A stretch of DNA of 64,000 nucleotides. Source: Bog-756 sp963699085. Lineage in GTDB: Bacteria > Actinomycetota > Acidimicrobiia > Acidimicrobiales > RAAP-2. The translations under genes were made by a program, and so were the position numbers. Positions 43,262 to 56,156 of this stretch are shown here, piece after piece. The notes beneath the pieces were generated by a model. That model was not told the DNA's origin. It saw only the letters and a program-made list of their open reading frames with translations, and did not search any database. The stretch is taken from positions 496,001-560,000 of the forward strand of contig CAVOTH010000004.1 in assembly GCA_963699085.1 (NCBI GenBank), in the 5' to 3' direction. The stretch's first letter is position 1; each line of letters starts with the position of its first letter.

Positions 43262-43831
43262 GTGGCCGAACGCGAACGCAGTCATACCCGCCCGCGGGGT
43301 GCTGTCTTCGTTCCCCGGGTCCAGGTGATGTCCGCAGACGATGTCCGGCGCGCCATCACCCGCATGGCCCACGAGATCGCAGAACGCAACCGCGGTCTTC
43401 ACGGTGTCGTGCTGGTCGGATTGCAGACCGGCGGCGTCGGCATCGCCCGGCGCCTGGCGGAGACCCTCGCCGAGGTGGAAGGGGCCGACGTCCCCGTAGG
43501 GACTCTGGACGTCGCCTTCTACCGGGACGACATCGGACTCCGCCCCGTACTGCCCGAGGCCGCCACCGACATCACCACCGACCTGACCGGTGCCACCGTG
43601 GTCCTGGTGGACGACGTGCTCTACACCGGCCGGACCATCAGGGCCGCTCTCAACGCGCTGGGGGAGTACGGGCGGGCCCAGGTGGTGGAGCTCGCCGTCA
43701 TGGTCGACCGGGGCCACCGCGAGCTGCCGATCCGGCCCGACTACGTGGGCAAGAACCTGCCGACCAACCGCGACGAGATGGTGGACGTCTCCGACGAGGG
43801 GGTCTCACTGGGCGAGCTGGTGAATCGGTGA
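43262..43831 (+). CDS. pyrR: Bifunctional pyr operon regulatory protein / uracil phosphoribosyltransferase
   Basis: A 189-residue PyrR. The PRPP-binding loop VVLVDDVLYTGRTIRAAL is characteristic, preceded by VLVGLQTGGVGIARRL and followed by the VMVDRGHRELPIRPDYVGKNLPT segment. With UMP it binds leader RNA to repress the operon; it also has weak uracil phosphoribosyltransferase activity. GTG start with AGGAGG 5 nt upstream, directly after the hairpin it would bind. Its stop overlaps the pyrB start (GTGA). Confidence 0.97.
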   Translation: MAERERSHTRPRGAVFVPRVQVMSADDVRRAITRMAHEIAERNRGLHGVVLVGLQTGGVGIARRLAETLAEVEGADVPVGTLDVAFYRDDIGLRPVLPEAATDITTDLTGATVVLVDDVLYTGRTIRAALNALGEYGRAQVVELAVMVDRGHRELPIRPDYVGKNLPTNRDEMVDVSDEGVSLGELVNR

Positions 43832-44796
43832 GTCAGTTCCCGACCCACCTGCTCAGCATGGACGATCTCGATTCAGGGACCATCGGCGATGTCCTGCGGG
43901 TGTCGGACTCCTTCGCCGAGGTCGGCCGGCGGGCCAACCCCAAGGTGCCCGCCCTCCGGGGCCGGACCGTCGCCACCCTGTTCTTCGAGGATTCGACCAG
44001 GACCCGGATGTCCTTCGAGACCGCGGCCAAGCGGATGTCGGCCGACGTCCTCTCGTTTTCGGCGGGGTCGTCGTCGGTCAAGAAGGGCGAGTCCCTGCGC
44101 GACACGATCGAGACCATCCAGGCCATCGGGATGGACGCGGTGATCATCCGGCACAGCTCGTCCGGGGTACCGGCCCGGGTGGCTGAATGGGTGGACCACT
44201 GTGCGGTGATCAACGCCGGCGACGGCTGGCACCAGCACCCCACACAGGCACTGCTCGACCTCTACACGGTGCGCCAGTCCCTCGGTGGGGGAGACGAGGG
44301 GACCGACCGTTTCCGTGGACTGCGGGTCACCATCGTGGGCGACATCCGCCACAGCCGGGTGGCCCGGTCCCAGATCACCGCCTACGCCTCCCTCGGCGCC
44401 GAGGTGACCCTGGTAGCGCCGGCCACGCTTCTCCCGCCCTCGCTGGAGGGCTGGCCGATCGCCGGTGTCTCCCACGACCTCGATGCGGTGCTGGCCTCGA
44501 CCGACGTCATCTCGCTGCTCCGTCTCCAGGCCGAACGGGGGAGCGGGGCGTACGTTCCGACCATGAGGGAGTACTCGGCCGGCTACTCCCTCACCGCCCG
44601 GCGGGCGCTTCAGCTGCCACCGGAAGCCATCATCCTCCACCCGGGACCGATGGTCCGTGGGGTGGAGATCGCCTCCGAGGTGGCCGAACTGCCCTCCGCG
44701 CGCATCACCGACCAGGTCGGAAACGGGGTGGCGGTGCGCATGGCGGTCCTGTTCCTTCTCCTCGGGCACGGTTCACTCGATGGAGAAGCGGCATGA
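43828..44796 (+). CDS. pyrB: Aspartate carbamoyltransferase catalytic subunit
   Basis: A 322-residue ATCase making N-carbamoyl-aspartate. The carbamoyl phosphate site is STRTR at residues 56-60, with SVKKGESLRDT, the GDGWHQHPTQALLDLYT motif, and GDIRHSRVARSQ. The aspartate-domain LRLQAER and HPGPMVRGVEI segments complete it. No pyrI regulatory subunit is present, as usual in actinobacteria. Overlaps pyrR and pyrC by GTGA/ATGA junctions. Confidence 0.97.
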   Translation: MSQFPTHLLSMDDLDSGTIGDVLRVSDSFAEVGRRANPKVPALRGRTVATLFFEDSTRTRMSFETAAKRMSADVLSFSAGSSSVKKGESLRDTIETIQAIGMDAVIIRHSSSGVPARVAEWVDHCAVINAGDGWHQHPTQALLDLYTVRQSLGGGDEGTDRFRGLRVTIVGDIRHSRVARSQITAYASLGAEVTLVAPATLLPPSLEGWPIAGVSHDLDAVLASTDVISLLRLQAERGSGAYVPTMREYSAGYSLTARRALQLPPEAIILHPGPMVRGVEIASEVAELPSARITDQVGNGVAVRMAVLFLLLGHGSLDGEAA

Positions 44797-46094
44797 ATGC
44801 GCCCGAGCTGATCATCCGGGGTGGCACGGTCGTCGACGCCACCGGCGAGCGCCGGGCCGACGTGCGGGTGTCCGGGGGACAGGTCGTGGAGGTGGCCGAG
44901 GGCCTGGAGGCGCCGATTGGAACCACGGTGCTCGACGCCGGCGGCTGCATGGTGGCACCCGGATTGGTCGACCTGCATACCCATCTGCGCGAGCCCGGCC
45001 GCGAGGAGGCGGAGACGGTGGAGTCCGGAACCCGGGCCGCCGCCCTGGGTGGGTTCACCGCAGTCGTCGCCATGCCCAACACCGATCCGCCACTCGACTC
45101 GGCCGAATCGGTCCGCAATGTCTATGCGCTGGCCGATGGGGCCATGGCCCAGGTCGCGGTGGCCGGCGCCATCACCGTGGGCCGGGCCGGCGAACGGCTC
45201 GCCCCGATGGCCGAGTTGGCCGCACTCGGCGTGCGGCTCTTCACCGACGACGGCGACGGCGTGCAGTCGGCCGGCCTGATGCGCCGGGCGTTGCAGTACG
45301 CCACCGGACTCGGGGTGACCCTCGGCCAGCACTGTGAGGACCGCAGCCTCGCCGCCGGGGGGACCATGCACGAAGGCGCATGGTCGAGCCGACTCGGACT
45401 GCCGGGTATGCCCTCCGAGGCCGAGGAGGTCATGGTGGCCCGGGACATCGCCCTCTCACGGGTGACCGGCGGCCGGGTGCACTTTCTGCACCTGTCGACG
45501 GCGGGTTCGATCGAACTGGTCCGCCGCGCCCGCGCCGAAGGGGTGCCGGTGACCGCCGAGGTCGCACCGCACCACTTCACCCTCACCGACGCGTGCACGG
45601 CCGGCTACGACCCGGTGTTCAAGGTGAACCCGCCCCTGCGCCCCCAGGAGGACGTGGACGCGGTCAAAGCGGCACTGGCCGACGGCACGGCCGACGCCAT
45701 CGCCACCGACCACGCCCCGCACGCCCCCGAGTTGAAGGACCTCCCGTTCGATCAGGCACCCCCGGGAATGCTCGGACTCCAGACCGCCCTGGCCCTGGCC
45801 ACGACCGAACTCGACCTGCCTATGGCACGGATCGTGGCACTCCTCAGTTGGCAGCCGGCCGCCATCGCCGGTCTCGACCCCGGCCATGGCGGGTGCCAGG
45901 GTGGGCCGGTCACGCCGGGAGCGTTCGCCAACCTGTGTGTGATCGACCCCGAGGCGACCTGGACGGTCGTTCCGACTGCTCTTGCATCGAGGAGCAGGAA
46001 CACCCCCTATACCGGCCGCACCCTTACCGGCCGGGTCCGCCACACCGTGCTGGCCGGTGAACCGGTGGTCGTCGATGCCGAGGCGCAGCGGTGA
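44793..46094 (+). CDS. pyrC: Dihydroorotase
   Basis: A 433-residue class I dihydroorotase (amidohydrolase superfamily). Zinc ligands are His62 and His64 in LVDLHTHLREPG, with later histidines in QHCEDRSL and HFLHLSTAGS, and the catalytic aspartate in IATDHAPH. It closes carbamoyl-aspartate to dihydroorotate. Full length and intact. ATG overlaps the pyrB stop; its stop overlaps the carA GTG at 46091 (GTGA). Confidence 0.97.
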   Translation: MNAPELIIRGGTVVDATGERRADVRVSGGQVVEVAEGLEAPIGTTVLDAGGCMVAPGLVDLHTHLREPGREEAETVESGTRAAALGGFTAVVAMPNTDPPLDSAESVRNVYALADGAMAQVAVAGAITVGRAGERLAPMAELAALGVRLFTDDGDGVQSAGLMRRALQYATGLGVTLGQHCEDRSLAAGGTMHEGAWSSRLGLPGMPSEAEEVMVARDIALSRVTGGRVHFLHLSTAGSIELVRRARAEGVPVTAEVAPHHFTLTDACTAGYDPVFKVNPPLRPQEDVDAVKAALADGTADAIATDHAPHAPELKDLPFDQAPPGMLGLQTALALATTELDLPMARIVALLSWQPAAIAGLDPGHGGCQGGPVTPGAFANLCVIDPEATWTVVPTALASRSRNTPYTGRTLTGRVRHTVLAGEPVVVDAEAQR

Positions 46095-47227
46095 GCCCGC
46101 CGCGCCGGCACCGTCCGCCGCGACCCGGCCCTGCTGGTCCTGGCCGACGGCTCCGCCTTCGAGGGCGAAGCCTTCGGCGCGGTGCCCCCCGACGGGGTGT
46201 CCACCGGCGAGGCCGTGTTCAACACCGTGCTCTCCGGCTACCAGGAGGTGATCACCGACCCGTCCTACGCCGGCCAGGTGATCGCCTTCACCTATCCCCA
46301 CATCGGCAACTACGGGGTGAACCCGACCGACGACGAGGCGGTCCGCCCCTACTGCCAGGGGGTGATCGTGCGCGATCTGGCCGACGCCCCGTCCAACTAC
46401 CGCTCGACGGGCACCCTCGAGGCATTCCTGACCCGTCACGGGATTTCGGGGATCACCGGGATCGACACCCGGCGGCTGACCCGGCACCTGCGCGACCACG
46501 GATCGATCCCGTCCGCGTTCGGCACGGCCGGCGAATCCGACCTGCTGGCCGCCGCCCACTCCGCAGCCCCGACCAACGGGCGCGACCTGGTGTCGACGGT
46601 GACCACGCCGACGGTGCTCACCAGGGGGAGCGGTCCGTACCGGGTGGTGGCGTTCGACTTCGGGATCAAAGAGGCCATGCTGCGCCAGCTCGGCGACCTG
46701 GCCACGGTGACCGTGGTACCGGCCTCCACCTCGGCCGACGCCGTGCTCGGCCTGGAACCCGACGGGATCTTCCTGTCCAACGGACCGGGGGACCCGGCCG
46801 CCCTGCCCGGCATCATCGGCGAAGTCGGGCGACTGGTCCAGGATGGCTCGGTGCCGATCTTCGGGATCTGTCTCGGCCACCAACTGTTGGCCAGTGCCCT
46901 GGGAGCCACCACCTACAAGCTCCCCTTCGGTCACCACGGAGGGAACCACCCGGTCCGGCGGACAGCGACCGGGCAGGTGGAGATCACATCGCAGAACCAC
47001 AACTACGCCGTGGCCGCCGACTCACTGGGACGGACCGAGGTCACCCACGTCAACCTCAATGACGGGGTCATCGAAGGGCTGCGCAGTACCGACGTTCCCG
47101 CGTTCAGTGTGCAGTACCACCCCGAGGCCGGTCCCGGCCCCCACGACGCCCGCTACCTGTTCGAGGAGTTCCGGATCCTGATGGATGCACACGGCGGACC
47201 CAGCGCCAATGGCCGGGGGGCCGTCTG

Positions 47228-47228
<1 letters not shown>
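46091..47228 (+). CDS. carA: Carbamoyl-phosphate synthase small subunit (one apparent frameshift)
   Basis: Glutamine amidotransferase subunit supplying ammonia to CarB. The GATase triad includes the cysteine in FGICLGHQLLASALG and the histidine and glutamate in YHPEAGPGP. The N-terminal domain has LLVLADGSAFEGEAFGA and STGEAVFNTVLSGYQEVITDPSYAGQ. GTG 46091, overlapping the pyrC stop, is in the wrong frame for the rest. Removing one C from CCC 46096-46098 joins it as MSRRAGTVRRDPALLVLADG, a normal CarA start. Without that correction only a shorter protein from GTG 46182 would be made, lacking the first conserved strand. Confidence 0.92.
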
Positions 47229-50542
<3,314 letters not shown>

Positions 50543-50546
50543 CCCG

Positions 50547-51539
50547 GTGAGCGCCACGGCCGATACCGGTCGCCGGGGCCGGATGGGCCGGGCTTGGCAC
50601 GCCGCCACCGGCGACGACGTCGACCTGACGGTTCCGGTGGGCTCGCTGGTACTTCCGAACCCGGTGATGACGGCGTCGGGCACCGCCGGGCACTCCGACG
50701 AACTCGAGGCCTATGGGCCGCTCGCCGCACTCGGCGCGGTGGTGGTCAAGTCATTGTCGGTCGAGCCGTGGCCGGGTAATCCGGCGCCCCGGGTACACCA
50801 GGCCGGTGCCGGAATGCTGAACAGTGTCGGACTCCAGGGGCCCGGTATCGGGGCCTGGGTCCGCGACGACCTGCCCCGTCTGATCGCGGCCGGGGCGAGG
50901 ACGGTGGTCAGCATCTGGGGCCAGCGGGTCGACGACTACGCCGAGGCCGCGGTGATGCTTGCAGGAGTGGACGGCCTCACCGCGGTCGAGGTCAACGTCA
51001 GCTGTCCGAACATCGAGGACCGTCGCCACATGTTCGCCCACTCACCAGCGGCCACCGCCGAGGTGCTATCGGTGGTGGCGGCGCGACTTCCCGGGGTACC
51101 GCTGTGGGCCAAGCTCAGCCCGACGGTGGCCGACCTGGCCGAGATCGCCGGGGCGGCGCTGGCCAATGGGGCGGAGGCGGTCACGCTGATCAACACCGCC
51201 CTCGGGATGGCCATCGACCTGGAGCGGCGGGCCCCGGTTCTCGGGTCGGGACCGATGGGCGGAGGGCTGTCCGGACCGTCCATCCATCCGATCGCCGTCC
51301 GGGCCGTCTTCGACGTGCGGGCCGCCCACCCCGATGCCACCATCATCGGGGTCGGCGGGGTGGCGAACGGTGCGGACGCCATCGAGTTGCTTCTGGCGGG
51401 GGCGGATGCGGTACAGGTGGGTACGGCCACCTTCCGGGACCCGCGGGCGGCCTGGCGGGTGCTGGACGAGATCGGGGCGTGGTGCGGGCTCCACAAGGTA
51501 CGGGCGGTGCGCACGCTGCGCGGGGCGGCCCATGGTTGA
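50547..51539 (+). CDS. pyrD: Dihydroorotate dehydrogenase, class 1 type (PyrD)
   Basis: A 330-residue FMN TIM-barrel enzyme. The catalytic base is Cys153 in EVNVSCPNIED, which marks a class 1 enzyme; class 2 (quinone-linked) uses serine. FMN sites include NPVMTASGTAG near the start, VVKSLSVEPWPGNP, and the phosphate-binding IIGVGGVANGADAIELLLAGADAVQVGTA. Class 1B enzymes need the PyrK Fe-S/FAD partner, but none is in this operon, so the electron acceptor is unclear. GTG 50547 lies 4 nt after the carB stop. The N-terminal 30 residues are an unusual extension. Confidence 0.95.
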   Translation: MSATADTGRRGRMGRAWHAATGDDVDLTVPVGSLVLPNPVMTASGTAGHSDELEAYGPLAALGAVVVKSLSVEPWPGNPAPRVHQAGAGMLNSVGLQGPGIGAWVRDDLPRLIAAGARTVVSIWGQRVDDYAEAAVMLAGVDGLTAVEVNVSCPNIEDRRHMFAHSPAATAEVLSVVAARLPGVPLWAKLSPTVADLAEIAGAALANGAEAVTLINTALGMAIDLERRAPVLGSGPMGGGLSGPSIHPIAVRAVFDVRAAHPDATIIGVGGVANGADAIELLLAGADAVQVGTATFRDPRAAWRVLDEIGAWCGLHKVRAVRTLRGAAHG

Positions 51540-51631
51540 GCCCAACCGAACAGTGGATGGAACGGACGGGTGGCCCGGTCGACGGGCCGACCATGGCACG
51601 ATGGGAGCACGGAGATGACGAGGAGATGGCC

Positions 51632-52486
51632 ATGACCGAGGGATTCACCGACCGAGTGGTGCGGGCGGTAGCGGTCACCGGGCCGCTGTGCGCGGGGATC
51701 GACCCGATGCCTGACCTCTTGGACCACTGGGGACTCGAGGATTCGCCCGAGGGCCTGCGCACCTTCGGACTGCGCTGCGTGGAGGCGTTCGCCGGGGTGG
51801 TACCCGTGGTGAAGCCACAGGTCGCTTTCTTCGAGCGCATGGGGTCGGCCGGACTCGCCGTCCTCGAGGAGGTCCTGGCCGCCTGCCGTGATGTCGGGCT
51901 GCTCGCCATCGCCGACGCCAAACGGGGGGACATCGGCTCCACCTTGGCCGCCTACGCCGAAGCATGGCTCGACCCGACCAGCCCACTGGTGGCCGACGCC
52001 ATGACGGCGGTCGCCTACCTCGGAACCGGTTCGCTGCAGCCGGCGTTCGACCTTGCCGCTAGCACCGGGCGCGGCGTGATCGTGGTGGTCCGCAGCTCAA
52101 ATCCTGAGGGGCGCCTGCTCCAGGAGGCTCGCACCGCCGGCACCGGGGGCGCCGACGGCCCGTCGGTCGAGGACATGCTTCTGGCCGACATCGCCGGCCT
52201 CAATCACGGCGGCCTGGCGGTGCCGGGTACCGTCGGGGCGGTGGTGGGCGCCACCCGGTCGCCATCCGGGTTCGACCTGGCCGGGCTCGGCGGTGTGATC
52301 CTGGCACCGGGAGTGGGATTCCAAGGTGGCACGGCCGAGGCCGCGGGTCGGCTCTTCGCCGGGTGCCCGACCGGCACGGTGCTGCCCAACGTGTCGAGGT
52401 CCCTACTGACGTCCGGGCCGGATGTCGTCGTGCTGCGCGAGGCGGCCGCCAAGGAGTGCGCCACCCTGGGTTCGGCCCTCGACTGA
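51632..52486 (+). CDS. pyrF: Orotidine 5'-phosphate decarboxylase, long (mycobacterial) type
   Basis: A 284-residue OMP decarboxylase of the longer actinobacterial subgroup. The catalytic lysine-aspartate array is in LLAIADAKRGDIGST; LCAGIDPMPDLLDHWGL and VVKPQVAFFERMG are substrate-binding strands, and ILAPGVGFQGGTAE precedes the phosphate site. Forms UMP. ATG 51632 is chosen because GAGGAG precedes it with 6-nt spacing; ATG 51626 is in frame. A 92-nt gap separates it from pyrD. It ends the pyr operon and converges on the next gene. Confidence 0.95.
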   Translation: MTEGFTDRVVRAVAVTGPLCAGIDPMPDLLDHWGLEDSPEGLRTFGLRCVEAFAGVVPVVKPQVAFFERMGSAGLAVLEEVLAACRDVGLLAIADAKRGDIGSTLAAYAEAWLDPTSPLVADAMTAVAYLGTGSLQPAFDLAASTGRGVIVVVRSSNPEGRLLQEARTAGTGGADGPSVEDMLLADIAGLNHGGLAVPGTVGAVVGATRSPSGFDLAGLGGVILAPGVGFQGGTAEAAGRLFAGCPTGTVLPNVSRSLLTSGPDVVVLREAAAKECATLGSALD

Positions 52487-52509
52487 CGGCAACCGCCGGC
52501 GGGGTTCCG

Positions 52510-53088
52510 CTACCGGTCGGCCGTCGGCAGGTCCTTGGTGAAGTGGATGTACGGCGCCGGGGGAAGATACTCCTCGGGGATCTCATCGGGCGATTCGTAC
52601 CAGTCGACGTCGAAGACGTTGGAGACCCCGTCGGTCTCGACCGTGCCGCTCAGCCCGGCCTCGTGAGAGGCCAGGAAGAGCTGACGTCCGTCGATGACTC
52701 CTTCGGCACACGACTTCCACGTCGGGAGGTCGATCCGGGCGATGAGGCTGTAGACGCACCCTTCCCCGACTGCCCCGACCGGCCGACCGATCATGCAGTG
52801 GTGAGGTCCATCGTCGATGGCGTAGACCCGACCGGAGTCATGACCGGCGTGGGCCCGGATCCGGGCCGGATGGCCGAAGATGTGGATGCCTCCGTGCGCC
52901 CGCTCCTTCATCGCCCACAGGGGGCTGGCCGGAATGGTGCCCTCCGGTTCGTCCTCGCTCAGAGGGGTGGGGTCGATGGGTGCGGCGACCGGGAACGTGT
53001 TGCGGGCCGTCCCCGGCTCGAAGTGGAGCTGGCCGTCGGCCCGCGACTGGAAAGGGCTGTCCCCTTCGTCCTGTCCGGTGTCGCTCAC
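52510..53088 (-). CDS. Conserved hypothetical protein
   Basis: A 192-residue soluble protein, mostly beta-strand (GQLHFEPGTARNTFPVAAP, GCVYSLIARIDLPTWKSCAEGVIDGRQLFLASHEAGLSG), with a Pro-rich C-terminus (ESPDEIPEEYLPPAPYIHFTKDLP). It has two cysteines and no signal peptide. I do not recognise the family. GTG 53088 is fixed by AGAGGAG on the minus strand 7 nt upstream; a longer frame exists but lacks a ribosome site. It lies downstream of pxpBC with a 101-bp gap. Confidence 0.7.
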   Translation of the reverse strand: MSDTGQDEGDSPFQSRADGQLHFEPGTARNTFPVAAPIDPTPLSEDEPEGTIPASPLWAMKERAHGGIHIFGHPARIRAHAGHDSGRVYAIDDGPHHCMIGRPVGAVGEGCVYSLIARIDLPTWKSCAEGVIDGRQLFLASHEAGLSGTVETDGVSNVFDVDWYESPDEIPEEYLPPAPYIHFTKDLPTADR

Positions 53089-53189
53089 TGGCCGCTCCTC
53101 TCGTCGGGAGGCGCACCGCCTCGTTGTTCCGATATCAATCGGGTCCGGCCCCATCGTGCCACGGCTCACCGGTCCTTATGGCGTGTGGG

Positions 53190-54878
53190 TCAGGTACCGG
53201 CTTCGATCGGGAACCACCCCGACACCGACGACGCCCAGTCCGTCGGGGCCCGCGCCAGCTCGGCCGTCGCCATGGTGGCATCGACCGCCTCCAGTACCAC
53301 CACGTCGCCGGGTGAGATCTGGCCGAGGAGGGGTAGGTCGGCGCTGATCACGCAAGCCACCACCGGGTAGCCACCGACGGTGGCATGGTCGGGGAGGAGG
53401 AGGATCGGCCTCCCGTCGGGCGGAAGTTGGACTGCTCCGGTTGTCATCGGCGTCGAGGTCACGGGCCTCGAACCGGTCGGATGGTTGCCGTCGAGGGCGG
53501 CCAGCCGCACCCCCACCCGATCGACGTCCGCCCCAGCCGACCACCTGGTCGAGGTCATCCGGTCGAACAGCGGGTCGGGTGACCTGTCGTGGCCGATGAC
53601 GTGGGGCCCGGGAAGCACCCGTAGAACGACGGGTCCACCGGCCGTCCCCGTTCTCGGGACCTCGAGCCGGCCGCGCACCCGACCCGCCCGACCTCGGGCC
53701 AGTCGATCCCCGGCGCGCAGCGCGCCAGGCCCGAGACCCGAGAGGACATCGGAGGAGCGGGAGCCGAACAGCTGTGGGGTCTCCAGGCCGCCGGCGACCC
53801 CCACGTAGGCTCTCAGGCCACGACGCAACCGTCCCACGGTGACCACCTGACCGTCGTCGACGGGAATGACGGTGGCATCGGGCACCGATCGTCCGTCGAC
53901 GGTGACATCGACGGACTCCGGTGCGGCCCCCACGACGGCCAGGTGCCCGTCGCCGGATACACGGAGTGTCGGACCCGAGGCCGTGCACTCGATGCCGGCC
54001 GCGGCCGGGTCGTTCCCGAGCAGCAGGTTGGCCAGCGCCAGTGCCCGGCCATCAACCGCCCCGGCCCGGGGGACGCCGATCCGGGCGGCACCGATCCGAC
54101 CGCCGTCCTGGATGAGGTCGAGCAGGCCTTGTCCGAGTACCTCGAGGTACGGTCCGCCATCGGCCACCAGGAGGGACCGGTCGGTGCCGCCCGAGGCCGA
54201 CGATGCCGGGGTGGTGATCGCATCGGCGACGACGAAGTGGACCCGGTCTCCCGGGCCCACCCGGGAGTACGGGGGTCGGTCGGGGTCGAACAGCGACTCG
54301 GCCGTCCGGCCGAGAAGGTTCCAGCCGCCGGGGGTGGCACGGGGATAGACCGCGGCGAATCCTCCGGCCACGGCGATCGACCCGGCCGGCACCGATGTCC
54401 GGGGGGTGTCCCGACGGGGGAGGTTGGCCAACTCGGGCGCAAGTCCGGTGAGGTAGGGGAAGCCGGGGGCGAAGCCCACGAAGGCCACGTCCAGTGGGGC
54501 GGCGATCATCCGGTCGACGACCTGGCCCGGTGTCAGGCCGACCATGGCGGCCACGTCCTCCACGTCCTCCCCGTCGAAGACCACGGGCAGGACGTGGGTG
54601 ACACCCTCCGCCAGTTGGGAGGACCGCCCGGCACGGCTCCGGGCCAACTGCTCCAGCCACATCGCGTAGCGTTCGAGGTCGCCGACGCCCGGGTGGCGAC
54701 CGAGGACGACCAATACGCAGGCGAATCCGACGACGACCTCGTCGAGTGGACCGTCGGGAGGATCACCGAGCCGACGGGCGATAGCCGCGGCCAGAGCATG
54801 GGCCGCGGCCACGTCCCCGGTCTGCACCAACAGGGCACGGTCGCCGAAGGGGACGACCCGGGCATTCGTTTCGGTCAA
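53190..54878 (-). CDS. pxpBC: 5-Oxoprolinase subunits B and C, fused
   Basis: A 562-residue natural fusion. Residues 1-225 are PxpB/KipI-like (FAPGFPYLTGLAPELANLPRR, VPAGSIAVAGGFAAVYP, TPGGWNLLGRT). Residues 240-562 are PxpC/KipA-like (LEVLGQGLLDLIQDGGRIG, GVPRAGAVDGRALALANLLLGND, AYVGVAGGLETPQLFGSRSSD). With PxpA it would hydrolyse 5-oxoproline to glutamate using ATP. The two halves are often adjacent genes; fusions are known. TTG start, 4 nt after pxpA, without a strong ribosome site. Confidence 0.93.
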   Translation of the reverse strand: MTETNARVVPFGDRALLVQTGDVAAAHALAAAIARRLGDPPDGPLDEVVVGFACVLVVLGRHPGVGDLERYAMWLEQLARSRAGRSSQLAEGVTHVLPVVFDGEDVEDVAAMVGLTPGQVVDRMIAAPLDVAFVGFAPGFPYLTGLAPELANLPRRDTPRTSVPAGSIAVAGGFAAVYPRATPGGWNLLGRTAESLFDPDRPPYSRVGPGDRVHFVVADAITTPASSASGGTDRSLLVADGGPYLEVLGQGLLDLIQDGGRIGAARIGVPRAGAVDGRALALANLLLGNDPAAAGIECTASGPTLRVSGDGHLAVVGAAPESVDVTVDGRSVPDATVIPVDDGQVVTVGRLRRGLRAYVGVAGGLETPQLFGSRSSDVLSGLGPGALRAGDRLARGRAGRVRGRLEVPRTGTAGGPVVLRVLPGPHVIGHDRSPDPLFDRMTSTRWSAGADVDRVGVRLAALDGNHPTGSRPVTSTPMTTGAVQLPPDGRPILLLPDHATVGGYPVVACVISADLPLLGQISPGDVVVLEAVDATMATAELARAPTDWASSVSGWFPIEAGT

Positions 54879-54882
54879 CGCT

Positions 54883-55662
54883 TCATCCGCCGGTCGGGTC
54901 GACGAAGGACCGGACGGTCACCCCGGCCTCGGCCAGCGCGGCGCGTACGGCCAGGGCCCGCCGCTCCGCTCCCGGGTGGTCGCCGTGTACGCAGAGCGTC
55001 TGGACTTCGAGGTTCACCCACCTGCCGTCCACCGAGGTCACCCCCGAGTCGATGGCCAGTGATCGGGCCTGGGCACCGGCGGCCCCGGGATCATCGACCA
55101 GCGCGCCCTGGTGGTCACGGGGTACGAGCTGTCCCCGGTGGTCGTAGCCCCGATCGCAGTACCCCTCGGCGACGAGCCGGATGCCGGCGACCCGGGCCGA
55201 CCCGACGGCGGCACTCGTCGGCGACGACACCAGCACGTGGCAGCGGGACGACAGGGCGTCGACGACGACTCCGGCCGTCTCGGCATCCACCGCCATCCGG
55301 TTGTAGAGCGCACCGTGTGGCTTCACATAGGCGACGACGGCGCCCGCGGCGCGGACCTCGTCGGTGAGTGCGTCCCATTGCTCGAGGAGGTCGACGGCCA
55401 GCTGCCCGGGTGGAACATCGAGGTTCCGGCGTCCGAATCCTTCACGGTCGCGGTAGGAGACATGTGCGCCGATGACGACGCCGCGTTCGGCGCAGGCCTC
55501 GGCGGCGGCGCGCATCACGGCGCGATTCCCGGCGTGGAATCCGCACGCGAGGCTGGCGCTCGTCACAAGGTCGAGGAGCGCGGCGTCCTCGACCGTCCAG
55601 GAGTCGTGCTCCGCCAGGTCCGCGTTGAGGTCGACGATGGGCACGTGCCAAGTATCGACCAT
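54883..55662 (-). CDS. pxpA: 5-Oxoprolinase subunit A (LamB/YcsF family)
   Basis: A 259-residue PxpA. Signatures are PIVDLNADLAEHDSWTVED at the start, SASLACGFHAGN, GAHVSYRDREGFGRRNLDV, VAYVKPHGALYNRM and VQTLCVHGDHPGAERRA, whose aspartates and histidines form the active site. First gene of pxpA-pxpBC. ATG 55662 is used; GTG 55644 (VPIVDLN) is closer to the family start and possible. Confidence 0.93.
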   Translation of the reverse strand: MVDTWHVPIVDLNADLAEHDSWTVEDAALLDLVTSASLACGFHAGNRAVMRAAAEACAERGVVIGAHVSYRDREGFGRRNLDVPPGQLAVDLLEQWDALTDEVRAAGAVVAYVKPHGALYNRMAVDAETAGVVVDALSSRCHVLVSSPTSAAVGSARVAGIRLVAEGYCDRGYDHRGQLVPRDHQGALVDDPGAAGAQARSLAIDSGVTSVDGRWVNLEVQTLCVHGDHPGAERRALAVRAALAEAGVTVRSFVDPTGG

Positions 55663-55825
55663 CGAGCGGACCACCCACCGGCCATGGATCGGTGCGTACC
55701 GGAGACCTCATGCCCGGATGGTGCCGGCCGGGCGGAGCATCGTGAAATGGGTACCTTCGGGCGGGATGTGGGACGCCTGGTGCGGTGCTGGAGGTATGGC
55801 AGATGACCGGCCGCCACGGGCGCGC

Positions 55826-55831
55826 TATCGT
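55826..55831 (+). promoter_or_regulatory. Putative leaderless -10 box (TATCGT) of mihF
   Basis: TATCGT lies 7 nt upstream of the ATG at 55839, in the pxpA/mihF divergent region. It would start a leaderless mihF-gmk transcript. Confidence 0.5.
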
Positions 55832-55838
55832 CTGCGCC

Positions 55839-56156
55839 ATGCCGCAACCGCCTGCACTTACGCCCGAACAGCGCCAGGCCGCACTGGCCAAGGCCGCCAG
55901 GGTCCGCCGTGAGCGGGCCGAGGTCAAGGAGAAGCTCAAGCTCGGGTCGATCGACCTGACAGAACTGCTCACCATGGCCGACGGCAATGAGACTGTCGGA
56001 AAGATGAAGGTCCTCTCCGTGCTCGAGTCACTGCCCGGGCTGGGCAAGGTGAAGGCTCGTCGCCTGATGGAGACCGTGGGCATCTCGGAGAGTCGCCGAC
56101 TACAGGGTCTGGGCTCCAACCAGCGCGAGGCCCTGTTGCGCGAGACCGCCCGCTGA
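55839..56156 (+). CDS. mihF: Actinobacterial integration host factor (mIHF)
   Basis: A 105-residue nucleoid protein, the exact length of mycobacterial mIHF. A long N-terminal helix (EQRQAALAKAARVRRERAEVKEKLKLG) leads to the helix-two-turn-helix LPGLGKVKARRLMETVGISESRRLQGLGSNQREALL, which binds and bends DNA without sequence specificity. Unrelated to the alpha/beta IHF of proteobacteria. ATG 55839 gives the family length; longer starts would not. It precedes gmk, the usual order in actinobacteria. Confidence 0.96.
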   Translation: MPQPPALTPEQRQAALAKAARVRRERAEVKEKLKLGSIDLTELLTMADGNETVGKMKVLSVLESLPGLGKVKARRLMETVGISESRRLQGLGSNQREALLRETAR

